From the NCBI GenBank assembly GCA_016786665.1, contig JAEUVZ010000069.1, positions 1 through 64,000 of the forward strand: a DNA stretch of 64,000 nt, given 5' to 3'. Made by a program: the position numbers and the translations under genes. This DNA is from Flavipsychrobacter sp. (GTDB lineage: Bacteria > Bacteroidota > Bacteroidia > Chitinophagales > Chitinophagaceae). The notes under the pieces are model-generated. The model saw only the letters and a program-made list of their open reading frames with translations. It was not told where the DNA came from and ran no database searches. Positions 32,099-41,010 of the stretch are shown here, one piece after another; within the stretch, counting starts at the first letter, position 1, and every line of letters begins with the position of its first letter.

Positions 32099-34000
32099 TT
32101 ATTGCTTTACCATCAGCTTCTGGCCGGGGGTCACTTCCGCCCAGTCCATATTATTCCATTCCATTAGCTGGCGCATGGTCAGCTTGTTCTTCTTGGCTAT
32201 GCTGGCAGCGGTATCGCCTTTCTTCACTATGTAGTATTTATTGGCCTCCGCAGCTTTCTTCTCATCGGCCAGCTTCTTTTCTTCAGCAGCTATTTTATCC
32301 GCTATCATTTTCTCCTCCGCTTCCCTTGCCTTCTGCGCGTCTATGGCATCACTGGCATACACTACTTTGTCCAGCTTCGATTTCAGGCGTGAGTATTCGT
32401 CGGTAGCTTCTTCTTCCTTTATCACCACGCGGTTCGCCTGCCGGGCCTGGCGTTCTTCTTCCGCCTTCAGCCGGGCTTCTTCCGCTTCTTTTTCCGCCTT
32501 CGTGCGTATCGCTATCTTTCGGTCTTCCTCCTCCTGCTGCGCTTTCAGGGCGGCGGCGGCCTTCGCCTCTTCCTCCGCTTTCAGTGCGGCCACTTTCGCA
32601 TCCTCTTCCGCTTTCAGCGCGGCCTCTGCTTCAGCCTTTTGCGTGGCGGCGCGTTCTTCTTCCGCTTTCAGCGCGGCCACCTTCAGCTCTTCTTCTTCCC
32701 TTGCTTTAGCGGCGGCGGCACGGGCCTCTTCTTCCTGGCGCGCTTTCTGCTCCGCCAGCTTCGCTTCTTCTTCACGGCGGTTCTTTTCCAGTTCTTTCTT
32801 TTCTATGTAGGTAGGCTTGCGTCCATCAGGCGGCGTATTTTTTGCCGATGGGGGCAGGGTGGTATTCTTTGCCACCAGTTGCGGCTTTTTGCTCACCACG
32901 CGCTGCAGGCTCAGCACCTCGCCGGGCATGGGCTCTTCACCCTCATCCAGTTTGTTCAGCTCCCGCAGGCTCTGCATCTGTATTCCCTCTGCCTGCGCTA
33001 TCTGCAGCAGCGACTCGCCACGGCCTACTGTCCGGCTGGGCTTGCTGCCCCTCGTCTTTTTCTTATCCAGCAGCACATACATGTTCTCTTTCAGCGGGGC
33101 GTCGGGCACTTCATTTATTTCCAGCAGGCGCTCGTAGCGTACGTTGTTTTTAATGGCATAGGTCAGCAGCACCTCGCCTTTCAGCGCATATATGGCACGC
33201 AGCCCGTTTATGCGCACCAGCTTGCCCGGCTCCCCGGCCAGTGCTTCCGGCGCTTCGGTTGCGGCCTTAGCTTCAGCAGCCTCGGTTATGGTCTGCATTT
33301 TTTCTTCCACTACCGGCTCTTCGGCGGGTTTGGTTTTCAGGTTAGGTTTCTTCTCGCCTGGTTTCGATGTGCTGGCTACCGGCTTCTGCGTGTTCTTTGG
33401 CTCCGGCTTTGAGGCCAGGCCCGTGGCTGGCTGGGCGTCTGCTTCCGGCACTATCTCGGTAGGGTATATTATATCTTTATTGTTCGCTGCAAAGGTGTAA
33501 TCCTGCAGGTGGTTGTCTTCTATTATTTTTATCAGTTGCTGGGCATAGCGCGGATTGGTAGCATAGCCAAACTTCTTCAGTCCCTTCGCCCAACCTTCAT
33601 AGTCCGTTACCGGCAGGCGGAACAGGGGGCTGTACCGCGGCTGTTTCAGGAAGTCAGAGTGGTCTTTATAAGAATCGTAAGTGCTCGGGTACTTCCGGAA
33701 GCATTCGTTGGGTGCATCGTCGGTATGGGCAAAGGTCTCCCCTTTCCAGCTCAGCTTACACTTTATGCCAAAGTGGTTGTTGGCTTCGGTGGCCAGCTCG
33801 CTGTTACCGGCTTCGGTCTCCAGTATACCCTGACCCAGGGTAATGGCTGCGGGCACACCCGTGCGCTGTTGCTCGGCCATAGCATACATTTTGTGCTTTT
33901 CTATGTAGGCCGCTGCGCGTTCTTTATAGCCTCCCCCCTGCGCATAAGCGCTGGTGGCCAGTATCATCATCCCCGCACAGGCTATCTTCCACTTTTGCAT
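32099..34000 (-). CDS. Secreted GH73 glucosaminidase with LysM domains and long coiled coil
   Basis: A 633-residue peptidoglycan hydrolase. Signal peptide ends at TSAYAQ. Residues about 25-165 are a mannosyl-glycoprotein endo-beta-N-acetylglucosaminidase (GH73) domain: AAITLGQGILETEAGNSELA (catalytic Glu in ILETE), NNHFGIKC, YDSYKDHSDFL and GYATNPRYAQ. Two LysM-like units follow (about 265-390; QSLLQIAQAEGIQ), then about 170 residues of Ala/Glu/Lys-rich coiled coil built of EEExAxxALKAEE units, and a last LysM (YYIVKKGDTAASIAKKNKLT). It cleaves septal or lateral wall glycan. The coiled-coil array is internally repetitive and could vary in length. Confidence 0.93.
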   Translation of the reverse strand: MQKWKIACAGMMILATSAYAQGGGYKERAAAYIEKHKMYAMAEQQRTGVPAAITLGQGILETEAGNSELATEANNHFGIKCKLSWKGETFAHTDDAPNECFRKYPSTYDSYKDHSDFLKQPRYSPLFRLPVTDYEGWAKGLKKFGYATNPRYAQQLIKIIEDNHLQDYTFAANNKDIIYPTEIVPEADAQPATGLASKPEPKNTQKPVASTSKPGEKKPNLKTKPAEEPVVEEKMQTITEAAEAKAATEAPEALAGEPGKLVRINGLRAIYALKGEVLLTYAIKNNVRYERLLEINEVPDAPLKENMYVLLDKKKTRGSKPSRTVGRGESLLQIAQAEGIQMQSLRELNKLDEGEEPMPGEVLSLQRVVSKKPQLVAKNTTLPPSAKNTPPDGRKPTYIEKKELEKNRREEEAKLAEQKARQEEEARAAAAKAREEEELKVAALKAEEERAATQKAEAEAALKAEEDAKVAALKAEEEAKAAAALKAQQEEEDRKIAIRTKAEKEAEEARLKAEEERQARQANRVVIKEEEATDEYSRLKSKLDKVVYASDAIDAQKAREAEEKMIADKIAAEEKKLADEKKAAEANKYYIVKKGDTAASIAKKNKLTMRQLMEWNNMDWAEVTPGQKLMVKQ

Positions 34001-34017
34001 AATGTATTCGTTTTTTA

Positions 34018-34671
34018 TTAAGATGCAATTTTCCGCATTATCAATAAACCATCCCGCAGGGGCAGCAGTACCTGCTCCACGCGGGGGTCATTCATTATCT
34101 TTTCGTTAAAGGCGTGCATCGCACGGCCATTTTTGCTCCTTTGTTCTTCGGGCAGCACCACTTCGCCTTCAAAAAGCACATTATCGGCTATGATAATACC
34201 CCCCAACGGCACTTTGTCTATCACCAGGTCGTAATACAGACCATAGTTCTGTTTGTCCGCGTCTATAAACACCAGGTCGAATGCTACCGATAGCGTAGGG
34301 ATAACTTCTGCGGCTTTGCCTATGTGCTGGGTGATGCTATGCTCCAGGCCCGCCTCGCAAAAATAACGAAAACACAGGTCTTCCAGCTCTTCATTTATGT
34401 CAATTGTATGCAGGTGGCCGCCTTTTTGCAGGCCCTGCGCCAGGCAGATGGCCGAATATCCCGTGTAAGTACCTATTTCCAGCACCTGGGCGGGACGGAG
34501 CATATGGCTGATCATTTGCAGCAGCGCCCCCTGTATATGCCCCGATAGCATTTGCGACATCGGCACTTTCATGTGGGTCTCCCGGTTCAGGCCCGCCAGC
34601 GGTTTTGACTCCGGGCTGGTATATCGCTCTGCATACTGGTCTAGTTCTTTCGGTATCAGCAATCTGGTCAT
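34018..34671 (-). CDS. Class I SAM-dependent O-methyltransferase (YrrM/TrmR-like)
   Basis: A 217-residue enzyme of the catechol/caffeoyl-CoA O-methyltransferase group. SAM motif VLEIGTYTGYSAICLAQGL (about 64-82), LHTIDINEE, FDLVFIDADKQNYGLYYD (about 132-149) with the metal-binding Asp, and IIIADNVLFEGEV. Bacterial relatives methylate small catechols or hydroxyuridine in tRNA (TrmR); the substrate is not clear. It precedes the GH73 gene and follows the LOG gene closely (8 bases). Confidence 0.88.
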   Translation of the reverse strand: MTRLLIPKELDQYAERYTSPESKPLAGLNRETHMKVPMSQMLSGHIQGALLQMISHMLRPAQVLEIGTYTGYSAICLAQGLQKGGHLHTIDINEELEDLCFRYFCEAGLEHSITQHIGKAAEVIPTLSVAFDLVFIDADKQNYGLYYDLVIDKVPLGGIIIADNVLFEGEVVLPEEQRSKNGRAMHAFNEKIMNDPRVEQVLLPLRDGLLIMRKIAS

Positions 34672-34679
34672 ATCCTCGG

Positions 34680-35378
34680 TTAGAAGTTCGGCTGTAACTT
34701 ATTGTGGGTGTAAAATTCCGTCAGGTAGGCTACTACCTCATCTACGGTATCGTATATTTTTATCATATCCAGGTCGCCGGGGCTTATGTTGCATTCCGCG
34801 TCCTGCATTATTTCCTTCATCCAGTCAAACAGGCCGCGCCAGTAGGCCGCGCCCATGCATATCATGGGGGTCTGGGTCAGTTTGCGGGTCTGTATCAGTG
34901 TCGCCACTTCAAAGAATTCGTCCATAGTACCCCAGCCACCGGGCATCATAATAAAGCCCTGCGCATATTTGGTGAACATCACCTTGCGCACGAAGAAGTA
35001 ATCAAAGTCCAGCGATTTATCGGGGTCAATAAAAGGATTGGAGTGCTGCTCAAAAGGCAAATCAATATTCAACCCCACCGAAATACCCCCGGCCAGGTTG
35101 GCGCCTTTGTTCGCGGCCTCCATTATACCCGGACCGCCGCCGGTGATGATACCAAAGCCTTCCTCGGCCAGCCGTTTGGCCACTTCCACGGTCAGCTCGT
35201 AATATTTGTGGCCGGGCTTGGTGCGCGCCGACCCGAAAATAGAAATGCACGGCCCTATCTTCGCCAGGGTTTCAAAACCCTGTACGAATTCCGCCATTAT
35301 CTTAAATATCTGCCAGCTGGAGTGAGCTTTGGTCTCCGTCCAGTCGCGCAGTTTCAGCTTCGTTAGTTGGTCTTTCAT
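34680..35378 (-). CDS. LOG-family protein (TIGR00730, Rossmann-fold phosphoribohydrolase)
   Basis: A 232-residue protein of the group called lysine-decarboxylase-like or LOG, whose characterised members release cytokinin-type bases from nucleoside monophosphates. Signatures: SIFGSARTKPGHKYYE, GFGIITGGGPGIMEAANKGA (about 86-105) and the catalytic MMPGGWGTMDEFFE (about 142-155). The N-terminal WQIFKIMAEFVQGFETLAKIGP is typical of the long Bacteroidota form, supporting the ATG at 35378 even though it means a 77-base overlap with the end of the symporter gene. Confidence 0.9.
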   Translation of the reverse strand: MKDQLTKLKLRDWTETKAHSSWQIFKIMAEFVQGFETLAKIGPCISIFGSARTKPGHKYYELTVEVAKRLAEEGFGIITGGGPGIMEAANKGANLAGGISVGLNIDLPFEQHSNPFIDPDKSLDFDYFFVRKVMFTKYAQGFIMMPGGWGTMDEFFEVATLIQTRKLTQTPMICMGAAYWRGLFDWMKEIMQDAECNISPGDLDMIKIYDTVDEVVAYLTEFYTHNKLQPNF

Positions 35379-36978
35379 CTTCAGTATTCGTTTTGGCTAT
35401 GCTGCCTTTTTTAGAGAACAGGAACAATAGCAGGAAGGCTATCGCCGCGTTGATAATAAGTAATTCCAATCCTATTTTATAGCCGCCAAACAGGGAACGG
35501 GAGAGCTCCTGCAGGGAGGCTTCGTAGGGCTTCAGGGAGGCTATCTTGCTGGTGTACCACTCCGGGTTATTCAGGAAGTCGAGCCCTATGGTCAGCAGCA
35601 GCGCATCTATGCACACCATGGGTATCAGCTTTTGGTTCACGGTGCGGTGCGTAAGTATGCCAAAGGCAAACAAGCCCAGCAGCGGGCCGTAGGTAAAGCC
35701 GGCCACCTTCAGCAATATGCTGATGAGCGAGCCATTATCCACTTTCCGGAAAAAGAACACGAAGAACAAAAACACGACCGCCATAGCGCAATGCACTGCC
35801 AGGCGCGTGCGTTCCTGCTTCTTTATACCTTCAGGGTCTTTCTGTTTCAGCCCGGCAATTTCTACTTCTTTGTTCAGCTCCGGGTTGCGCTTTATGCCCA
35901 GTATATCTATGCAGAACGACGAAGTGAGCGCCGTAAGCGCGCCGTCTGCACTCGGGAAAAGGGCGGAAATAAGCCCTATCATAAAGCAGACGGTGATAAC
36001 GAAGGGCAGCGCGCTGGGTATTTCCGCCGTGCCTACCACTATGGTTGGGAACAGGGCGTCGCCCGATGCCGTGATGCCCTTAGCACCCGCATACAGGTAC
36101 AGCAGGCCGCCCAGCAGCAGGAAGATGAACACTACCCCCATCTGCAGAAAGCTGAGCGTAAGCATGTTTTTCTGCGAGTCTTTCAGGTTGCTGACGCTGA
36201 TGTTCTTCTGCATCATCTCCTGGTCCAGGCCGGTCATGGTAATAGTGATGAAGGCGCCCCCCAGCACCTGCTTGGCAAAGAAGGAAGCGTTCATGGGGTC
36301 GGTACCTATCATCCGGGTGTAGCCGCGCCCGGCCATCGCCGTCCAGGTACTTCCCAGGTCCAGGTTCAGTTCGCTCATTATATAGCCCACGCACACCAGC
36401 AGGGCCACCAGCATAAAGGTGGTCTGCAGGGTATCGGTCCACACGATGGTCTTTACCCCACCGCGGAAGGTGTACAACAGTATCAGCAGCAGTATTACCA
36501 CACTGGTAACCTCGAAAGAGATGCCCATACTGTCCAGCACAAAGAGTTGCAGCACTTTTATCACCAGGTACAACCGCAGGGTGGCGCCCAGCGTGCGGGA
36601 GAGGATGAAGAACAGCGCGCCGGTTTTGTAGGCCGTACGCCCCAGGCGCTTGTCCAGGTAAGAGTATATGGAAGTAAGGTGCAGGCGATAATAGAGGGGC
36701 AGCAATACATAGGCCACCACAAAGTAACCCAGCAGGTAACCAATAACCACCTGGAAGTAATCGAAGCCGGAACTACCCACCGTACCGGGAACGGATATGA
36801 ACGTCATACCCGAGAGCGAGGTGCCTACCATACCAAAGGCGACCACCCACCATTTACTGTTCCGGTTGCCGATAAAGAAAGATTCGTTGTCTGAACCCCG
36901 GGAGGTGTAAAAAGCGATACCCAGCAGCAGCGCGAAATAAGCCAATACTATTAACAGGAGTAAAGCTGAATTATCCAT
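35302..36978 (-). CDS. Sodium:solute symporter (SSS family)
   Basis: A 558-residue transporter with about 13-14 membrane segments. SSS features: residues 1-25 hydrophobic, FFIGNRNSKWWVVAFGMVGTSLSGMTFISVPG (in parts GTSLSGMTF, the sodium-site helix), LDKRLGRTAYKTGALFFILSRTLGATLRLYLV and LISALFPSADGALTALTSSF (the second conserved core). The last 35 residues are hydrophilic (TNTEDERPTNEAETARLDG) and are encoded by DNA that also encodes the LOG start. Substrate unknown; relatives move sugars, sialic acid, proline or pantothenate. Confidence 0.92.
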   Translation of the reverse strand: MDNSALLLLIVLAYFALLLGIAFYTSRGSDNESFFIGNRNSKWWVVAFGMVGTSLSGMTFISVPGTVGSSGFDYFQVVIGYLLGYFVVAYVLLPLYYRLHLTSIYSYLDKRLGRTAYKTGALFFILSRTLGATLRLYLVIKVLQLFVLDSMGISFEVTSVVILLLILLYTFRGGVKTIVWTDTLQTTFMLVALLVCVGYIMSELNLDLGSTWTAMAGRGYTRMIGTDPMNASFFAKQVLGGAFITITMTGLDQEMMQKNISVSNLKDSQKNMLTLSFLQMGVVFIFLLLGGLLYLYAGAKGITASGDALFPTIVVGTAEIPSALPFVITVCFMIGLISALFPSADGALTALTSSFCIDILGIKRNPELNKEVEIAGLKQKDPEGIKKQERTRLAVHCAMAVVFLFFVFFFRKVDNGSLISILLKVAGFTYGPLLGLFAFGILTHRTVNQKLIPMVCIDALLLTIGLDFLNNPEWYTSKIASLKPYEASLQELSRSLFGGYKIGLELLIINAAIAFLLLFLFSKKGSIAKTNTEDERPTNEAETARLDGDQSSLQLADI

Positions 36979-36993
36979 GTACGTAAAATAAAA

Positions 36994-37020
36994 AGACTTT
37001 GCCCGAAAAAGGCAAAGCCT
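36994..37020 (-). terminator. Intrinsic terminator of the barrel-protein gene
   Basis: On the minus strand AGGCTTTGCC, loop TTTTTCG, GGCAAAGTCT then TTTTATTTT. It ends the upstream barrel gene and lies only 16 bases from the symporter ATG, leaving no room for a separate promoter after it. Confidence 0.85.
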
Positions 37021-37040
37021 GTTGATTATTTTTTCAGAGA

Positions 37041-37688
37041 TTAAAAGCCAATATTGAAGCCTACGCGCAGGTTGATATTATTCCCGTAGGGACTGGAAGG
37101 GTCTTGCACCACATCGTACAGCAGCATAAAGAACAACGACAGCGAACCAGTGATAGGCTGGCGTATGCCGCCACCCACCAGCACGGCGGGCACCCATTCC
37201 CGCTCCTCATCGGCCACTATCCTTCCGCTGTTATCCATCTGGAAGTTGGTAGGTACGCCTATGTTCATGTATTCGGGCTGCACATGCACAAAAAAGTTGC
37301 GCCACACCAGGTAGCGCAGCCACACACTACCGGTATAGAGGGAGGTTTTCCGGTCGAACGGATAGATGCCATACGAACTACCGCCGGGGCCTATCAGTTC
37401 CACCGGCTCGTATTTGTTCCGGTAATATTGGTAAGCCAGCCCTACACCGGCCGCAAAGTTGTCGGTTATTTTATATCCTATCATGGGCGAGATACCCAGG
37501 TTGGCATAGCCATTGCCAAAACCAATATTGGCTCCGCCACCCAGCACTACACGGCTCATGTCAAAACCCTTAGGTTTCAGGTCTTTCTTTTTAGGAGTGC
37601 CCTTCTTGCCGCTACTATTATACACCTCCTGCGCCATAGCCCCCTGGGCAACGATACACAGCATCAATGCAATAAGTATCTTCTTCAT
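37041..37688 (-). CDS. Outer-membrane beta-barrel-like protein, 215 residues
   Basis: Signal peptide MKKILIALMLCIVAQGAMAQ, a lysine-rich linker (SSGKKGTPKKKDLKPKG), then an eight-stranded-barrel-like sequence of alternating glycine and aromatic residues (VVLGGGANIGFG, FAAGVGLAYQYYR, VHVQPEYMNIG) ending with the strand NLRVGFNIGF, whose terminal Phe is typical of barrel proteins inserted by BAM. No enzyme motif. Its terminator separates it from the symporter gene. Confidence 0.82.
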   Translation of the reverse strand: MKKILIALMLCIVAQGAMAQEVYNSSGKKGTPKKKDLKPKGFDMSRVVLGGGANIGFGNGYANLGISPMIGYKITDNFAAGVGLAYQYYRNKYEPVELIGPGGSSYGIYPFDRKTSLYTGSVWLRYLVWRNFFVHVQPEYMNIGVPTNFQMDNSGRIVADEEREWVPAVLVGGGIRQPITGSLSLFFMLLYDVVQDPSSPYGNNINLRVGFNIGF

Positions 37689-37743
37689 ATTACGAAGTTA
37701 GGGTAAAAACGCCATAGGCCGCCCTTATAGTACGGCCCGGCTG

Positions 37744-39153
37744 TTAATTATTGACAAATATTTTACCGGGGTTCAATATGCCATTGGGGTCAAACACATT
37801 CTTCAAACGGCGCATGAGGTCCAGCTGCACATCGCTAAAGGCTATGTCCATGTATTCCTTCTGCACGAGCCCTATTCCATGCTCTCCCGAGAGGGTACCG
37901 CCCATGCGCACCACTTCGGAGAACAGCTTACGGATGCCGCGGGGCACTTCCTCTTCCCAGGCGGCATCGTCCATGTCGCCTTTTACAATATTCACGTGCA
38001 GGTTGCCATCACCCGCGTGGCCGTAGCACACCGATTTAAATCCATACTCCCGCCCTATCTCCTTCACTATACGCAATAGTTCCGGCAGTTCCGCCCGTGG
38101 CACTACGGTATCCTCTTCTTTGTACACGGAGTGGCTCTTTACCGCTTCGCCCACCTTTCGGCGCAGCGCCCACAGCTTTTGCTTCTGGTCATGACTTTCG
38201 GCCAGGAGGAGCTCGCCTACATCGTAGCGCTGCACCACCGCAGCAATGCCTTCCATTTCCGCCAGCAGTGTTTCCGGGTGGTTGCCATCTACTTCTACCA
38301 GCAGGTGCGCCTGCACGTCGTCGGGCAGCGTTATCCATTCCGTGTGTGTATAGCGCAGGCTCCACTCCAGGGCGTCGCGCTCCATAAATTCCAGCGCCGA
38401 TGGGGTATAGCCCGCCAGGAAAATGGCGTTCACCGCCTCGCAGGCCGCTACCGCGGAGCGGAACGGCGCCAGCAGCAGCATATCGTGCTGCACTGCCGGC
38501 AGCAGACGCAGCACTATTTTGGTTATCACCGCCAGCGTGCCCTCGCTACCTACCAGCAGTTGGGTCAGGTTGTAGCCGGTGGCGTTCTTCAGCACATTGG
38601 CGCCTGTCCATATTACCGAGCCATCGGGCAGCACTACTTCCAGGTTCAGTACATAGTCTTTCACCACGCCGTACTTCACGGCCCTCGGCCCGCCGGAGTT
38701 TTCTGATACGTTGCCGCCTATAAAGCATGAGCCCTTGCTGGCCGGGTCGGGCGGATAATACAGCCCATGCGCGCGTACTGTCTCCTGGAGCACTTCCGTT
38801 ATTACCCCGGGCTCTGTAGTCACCTGGAAGTTGCGGGTATCTATGTGCAGTATTTTATCAAAGCGCTTCATATCCAGCACCACCCCACCCATAGCGGGCA
38901 GCGCCCCGCCACTCAGTCCGGTACCTGCGCCCCTGGGTGTTACCGGTATGCGCCGTTCGTTGCAGTATCGCATCAGCTGGCTCACCTCGTGGGTATTGCC
39001 CGGCTGCAGCACTGCTTCCGGCAGGCACACCAGGTCTTCTGTTTCGTCAGTGGCGCAGCGTTGCAGGTGCGCTGCAGCAGTATGCACATAGTGCTCCCCC
39101 AGCACCAGCCGGAAGTACTGCAGGTCGCCTTCGTCTATGTTCTTAAACGACAT
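37744..39153 (-). CDS. FAD-binding GlcD/D-lactate dehydrogenase-type oxidoreductase
   Basis: A 469-residue flavoprotein of the VAO/GlcD family, which oxidises D-2-hydroxy acids such as glycolate or D-lactate. FAD-binding segment: VTPRGAGTGLSGGALPAMGGVVLDM (about 72-96, quoted in parts as PRGAGTGLSGG), YYPPDPASKGSCFIGGNVSENSGG and LLVGSEGTLAVITKI. The C-terminal domain has SVCYGHAGDGNLHVNI and MGGTLSGEHGIGLVQKEY with the conserved histidines. There is no fused iron-sulfur domain. Separate from neighbours by short gaps. Confidence 0.9.
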   Translation of the reverse strand: MSFKNIDEGDLQYFRLVLGEHYVHTAAAHLQRCATDETEDLVCLPEAVLQPGNTHEVSQLMRYCNERRIPVTPRGAGTGLSGGALPAMGGVVLDMKRFDKILHIDTRNFQVTTEPGVITEVLQETVRAHGLYYPPDPASKGSCFIGGNVSENSGGPRAVKYGVVKDYVLNLEVVLPDGSVIWTGANVLKNATGYNLTQLLVGSEGTLAVITKIVLRLLPAVQHDMLLLAPFRSAVAACEAVNAIFLAGYTPSALEFMERDALEWSLRYTHTEWITLPDDVQAHLLVEVDGNHPETLLAEMEGIAAVVQRYDVGELLLAESHDQKQKLWALRRKVGEAVKSHSVYKEEDTVVPRAELPELLRIVKEIGREYGFKSVCYGHAGDGNLHVNIVKGDMDDAAWEEEVPRGIRKLFSEVVRMGGTLSGEHGIGLVQKEYMDIAFSDVQLDLMRRLKNVFDPNGILNPGKIFVNN

Positions 39154-39218
39154 AAGCCAAAGGTAAACGCTTCTAAGACAATTTTACCCAAACGGAAAAC
39201 CACGGATAGGCCGGGAGT

Positions 39219-40808
39219 TTACTTTCCCGGTACCGACTTCAATATCAATTTGTCCAGCTGACTGCGGGTAACAGGGTAGGCGCGGTATTGCTGGTAAGGT
39301 GTCCACTGCTCGCTGTCCGGATCCCATATTTCCACCACTGCATTATACAGCACTTTTTTCGCCCTGTTTACGATAAAGATTCGCGGCGAGGCTCCCATGC
39401 ACACAAACAAACTGCCATCGGCCAGCTCCTGCACATTCCCGCCCCGGGTGGTGGCCGCAGGCGCTTCCCTGTCTATGGCGCATTCAAACTCCCATACCTT
39501 GCTGTAGCTGCTGTCGGCTTCATGCTCCCGCAGCAGCACTACCGACGCTATGGTATCGCGCATATCTTCCCCGGCTATCCGCTCCGCCATCGGTATCTGC
39601 ACCAGGCGTCCGTTGTTGTTGCTGAATACGCAGAGCAGCCCGTCGCTGGTAGTGCCAATGCTGTGCTGCTTCAGGAAAGCCGCGTCTCGGCCATCATCAT
39701 CATTATAGTCGGCCACTACCTGCTTTCCGGGATACCTGATTTTTACAATCCGGCTCAGGTCACGGAAGCCCGCATATACAAATCCTTTTTCCTCATCCAC
39801 ATGAAACGCGTTCATGTGCGAGGTGGTATTGTACGCCCCGGTTATGGTCATACGGCGAAACAGATCGTTGCCTGTAAAATATTCCGCCGAACGCCACCGC
39901 CACACCTCATTGCCGCTGGCGTCAAACTCTATAATCGTTCCCAGGTCGCCGTTCATCACCCTGGCCGGGCGGTCGCCGGGCTCACCCGGCGGCTTTATGT
40001 CTTTCGTATCGGCCGATAGCACCATATAGTGGCCGTTAGAGAGCCGCGTAAAATCGTGGTGATACCGGTAAGTGAGCCCCTCGTGGCCTTCGTTGGCTAT
40101 CGCCGGTGTTATCCAAAGCGGCTTGCCGGCATAGTCTATCTCATAGCCCTTATTACCCATCACAAACGTGATGGTACCCGCCGCGGTTACCTTGGTTGCG
40201 TTCATGGCGCTCTCCGGCAGAAAGTCTTCCGATGTACGGGGCAAGTGCCACAGCACTTCTCCTTTCATATTGTACAGCGCTCCGGTTACATCCACAAAAA
40301 AGCAAAGGCCCGTATCGGTGTACTCGTTGGACAATACCCTTACGCGGGAGCGGACGTTGGCTCCCTTCCCCTGCTGCGATAATACGCGGAAATGGCCCAG
40401 GGCGCTTTCGCCCAGTACCTTACCCCTCGCATCCTTGTACACTACCTGCCAGGTGTACTCCTGGTCGTACAGGGGTAGCTGCACTACCGCTGTGTTCGTG
40501 CTTCTCTTCTCACTAACCACTACGCTCTTGCGGAAGGGGGGTATGCTGTCGAAGTTGCCCGCGGCTATGAGGTACGTATAGGCGGCCACCTCTTTCCGCT
40601 CCGGCACCTGCAATGGTAAGCGGGTTGCGGTAAGCGCAGCACGTTCCGGTGGATACACCTGGGCGAAAGCTCCCAGGGCCAGCACAGAAAGGAAAGCTGT
40701 CAGCAGGAACCTGGAATAGGCGCTCCCCTGCTGGCCTGCCCATAGCCTGCCATCGTGGAAAGTGCCCATAAAAGAATCGATGAACATCTGAATCGGCTCA
40801 CTACGCAT
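39219..40808 (-). CDS. Arylsulfotransferase (ASST)-like exported protein
   Basis: A 529-residue protein with an unusually long polar N-terminus before a hydrophobic segment (FLLTAFLSVLALGAFAQ, ending near residue 49); a later start (for example the Met at residue 14) would give a more usual signal peptide. The body is a six-bladed propeller like arylsulfate sulfotransferases: HHDFTRLSNGHYMVLS, IIEFDASGNEVWRWRS, HMNAFHVDEEKGFVYAGFRDLSRIVKI and FLKQHSIG, with the histidines found in the ASST active site. ASST moves sulfate between phenolic compounds without PAPS. No DsbL/DsbI-like partner is adjacent. Confidence 0.75.
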   Translation of the reverse strand: MRSEPIQMFIDSFMGTFHDGRLWAGQQGSAYSRFLLTAFLSVLALGAFAQVYPPERAALTATRLPLQVPERKEVAAYTYLIAAGNFDSIPPFRKSVVVSEKRSTNTAVVQLPLYDQEYTWQVVYKDARGKVLGESALGHFRVLSQQGKGANVRSRVRVLSNEYTDTGLCFFVDVTGALYNMKGEVLWHLPRTSEDFLPESAMNATKVTAAGTITFVMGNKGYEIDYAGKPLWITPAIANEGHEGLTYRYHHDFTRLSNGHYMVLSADTKDIKPPGEPGDRPARVMNGDLGTIIEFDASGNEVWRWRSAEYFTGNDLFRRMTITGAYNTTSHMNAFHVDEEKGFVYAGFRDLSRIVKIRYPGKQVVADYNDDDGRDAAFLKQHSIGTTSDGLLCVFSNNNGRLVQIPMAERIAGEDMRDTIASVVLLREHEADSSYSKVWEFECAIDREAPAATTRGGNVQELADGSLFVCMGASPRIFIVNRAKKVLYNAVVEIWDPDSEQWTPYQQYRAYPVTRSQLDKLILKSVPGK

Positions 40809-41010
40809 TGATAAAAGATGCCGCAGTGCAGGGCAAATTACACCCTAGGCGGGGCACAAAAAAAAAGCACTACAACTTTGTTTCCTTCATAAGTAAGCGA
40901 ATGAAAATCAGCAGAATGGAACAAAGGAAATAGTTCGCCTATTTCCCGAAAGTTAAACCCGGCACGGTAGCCGGCAAGTTCATTAAAGGCGGTTACCGCC
41001 GCGTGCAAGG

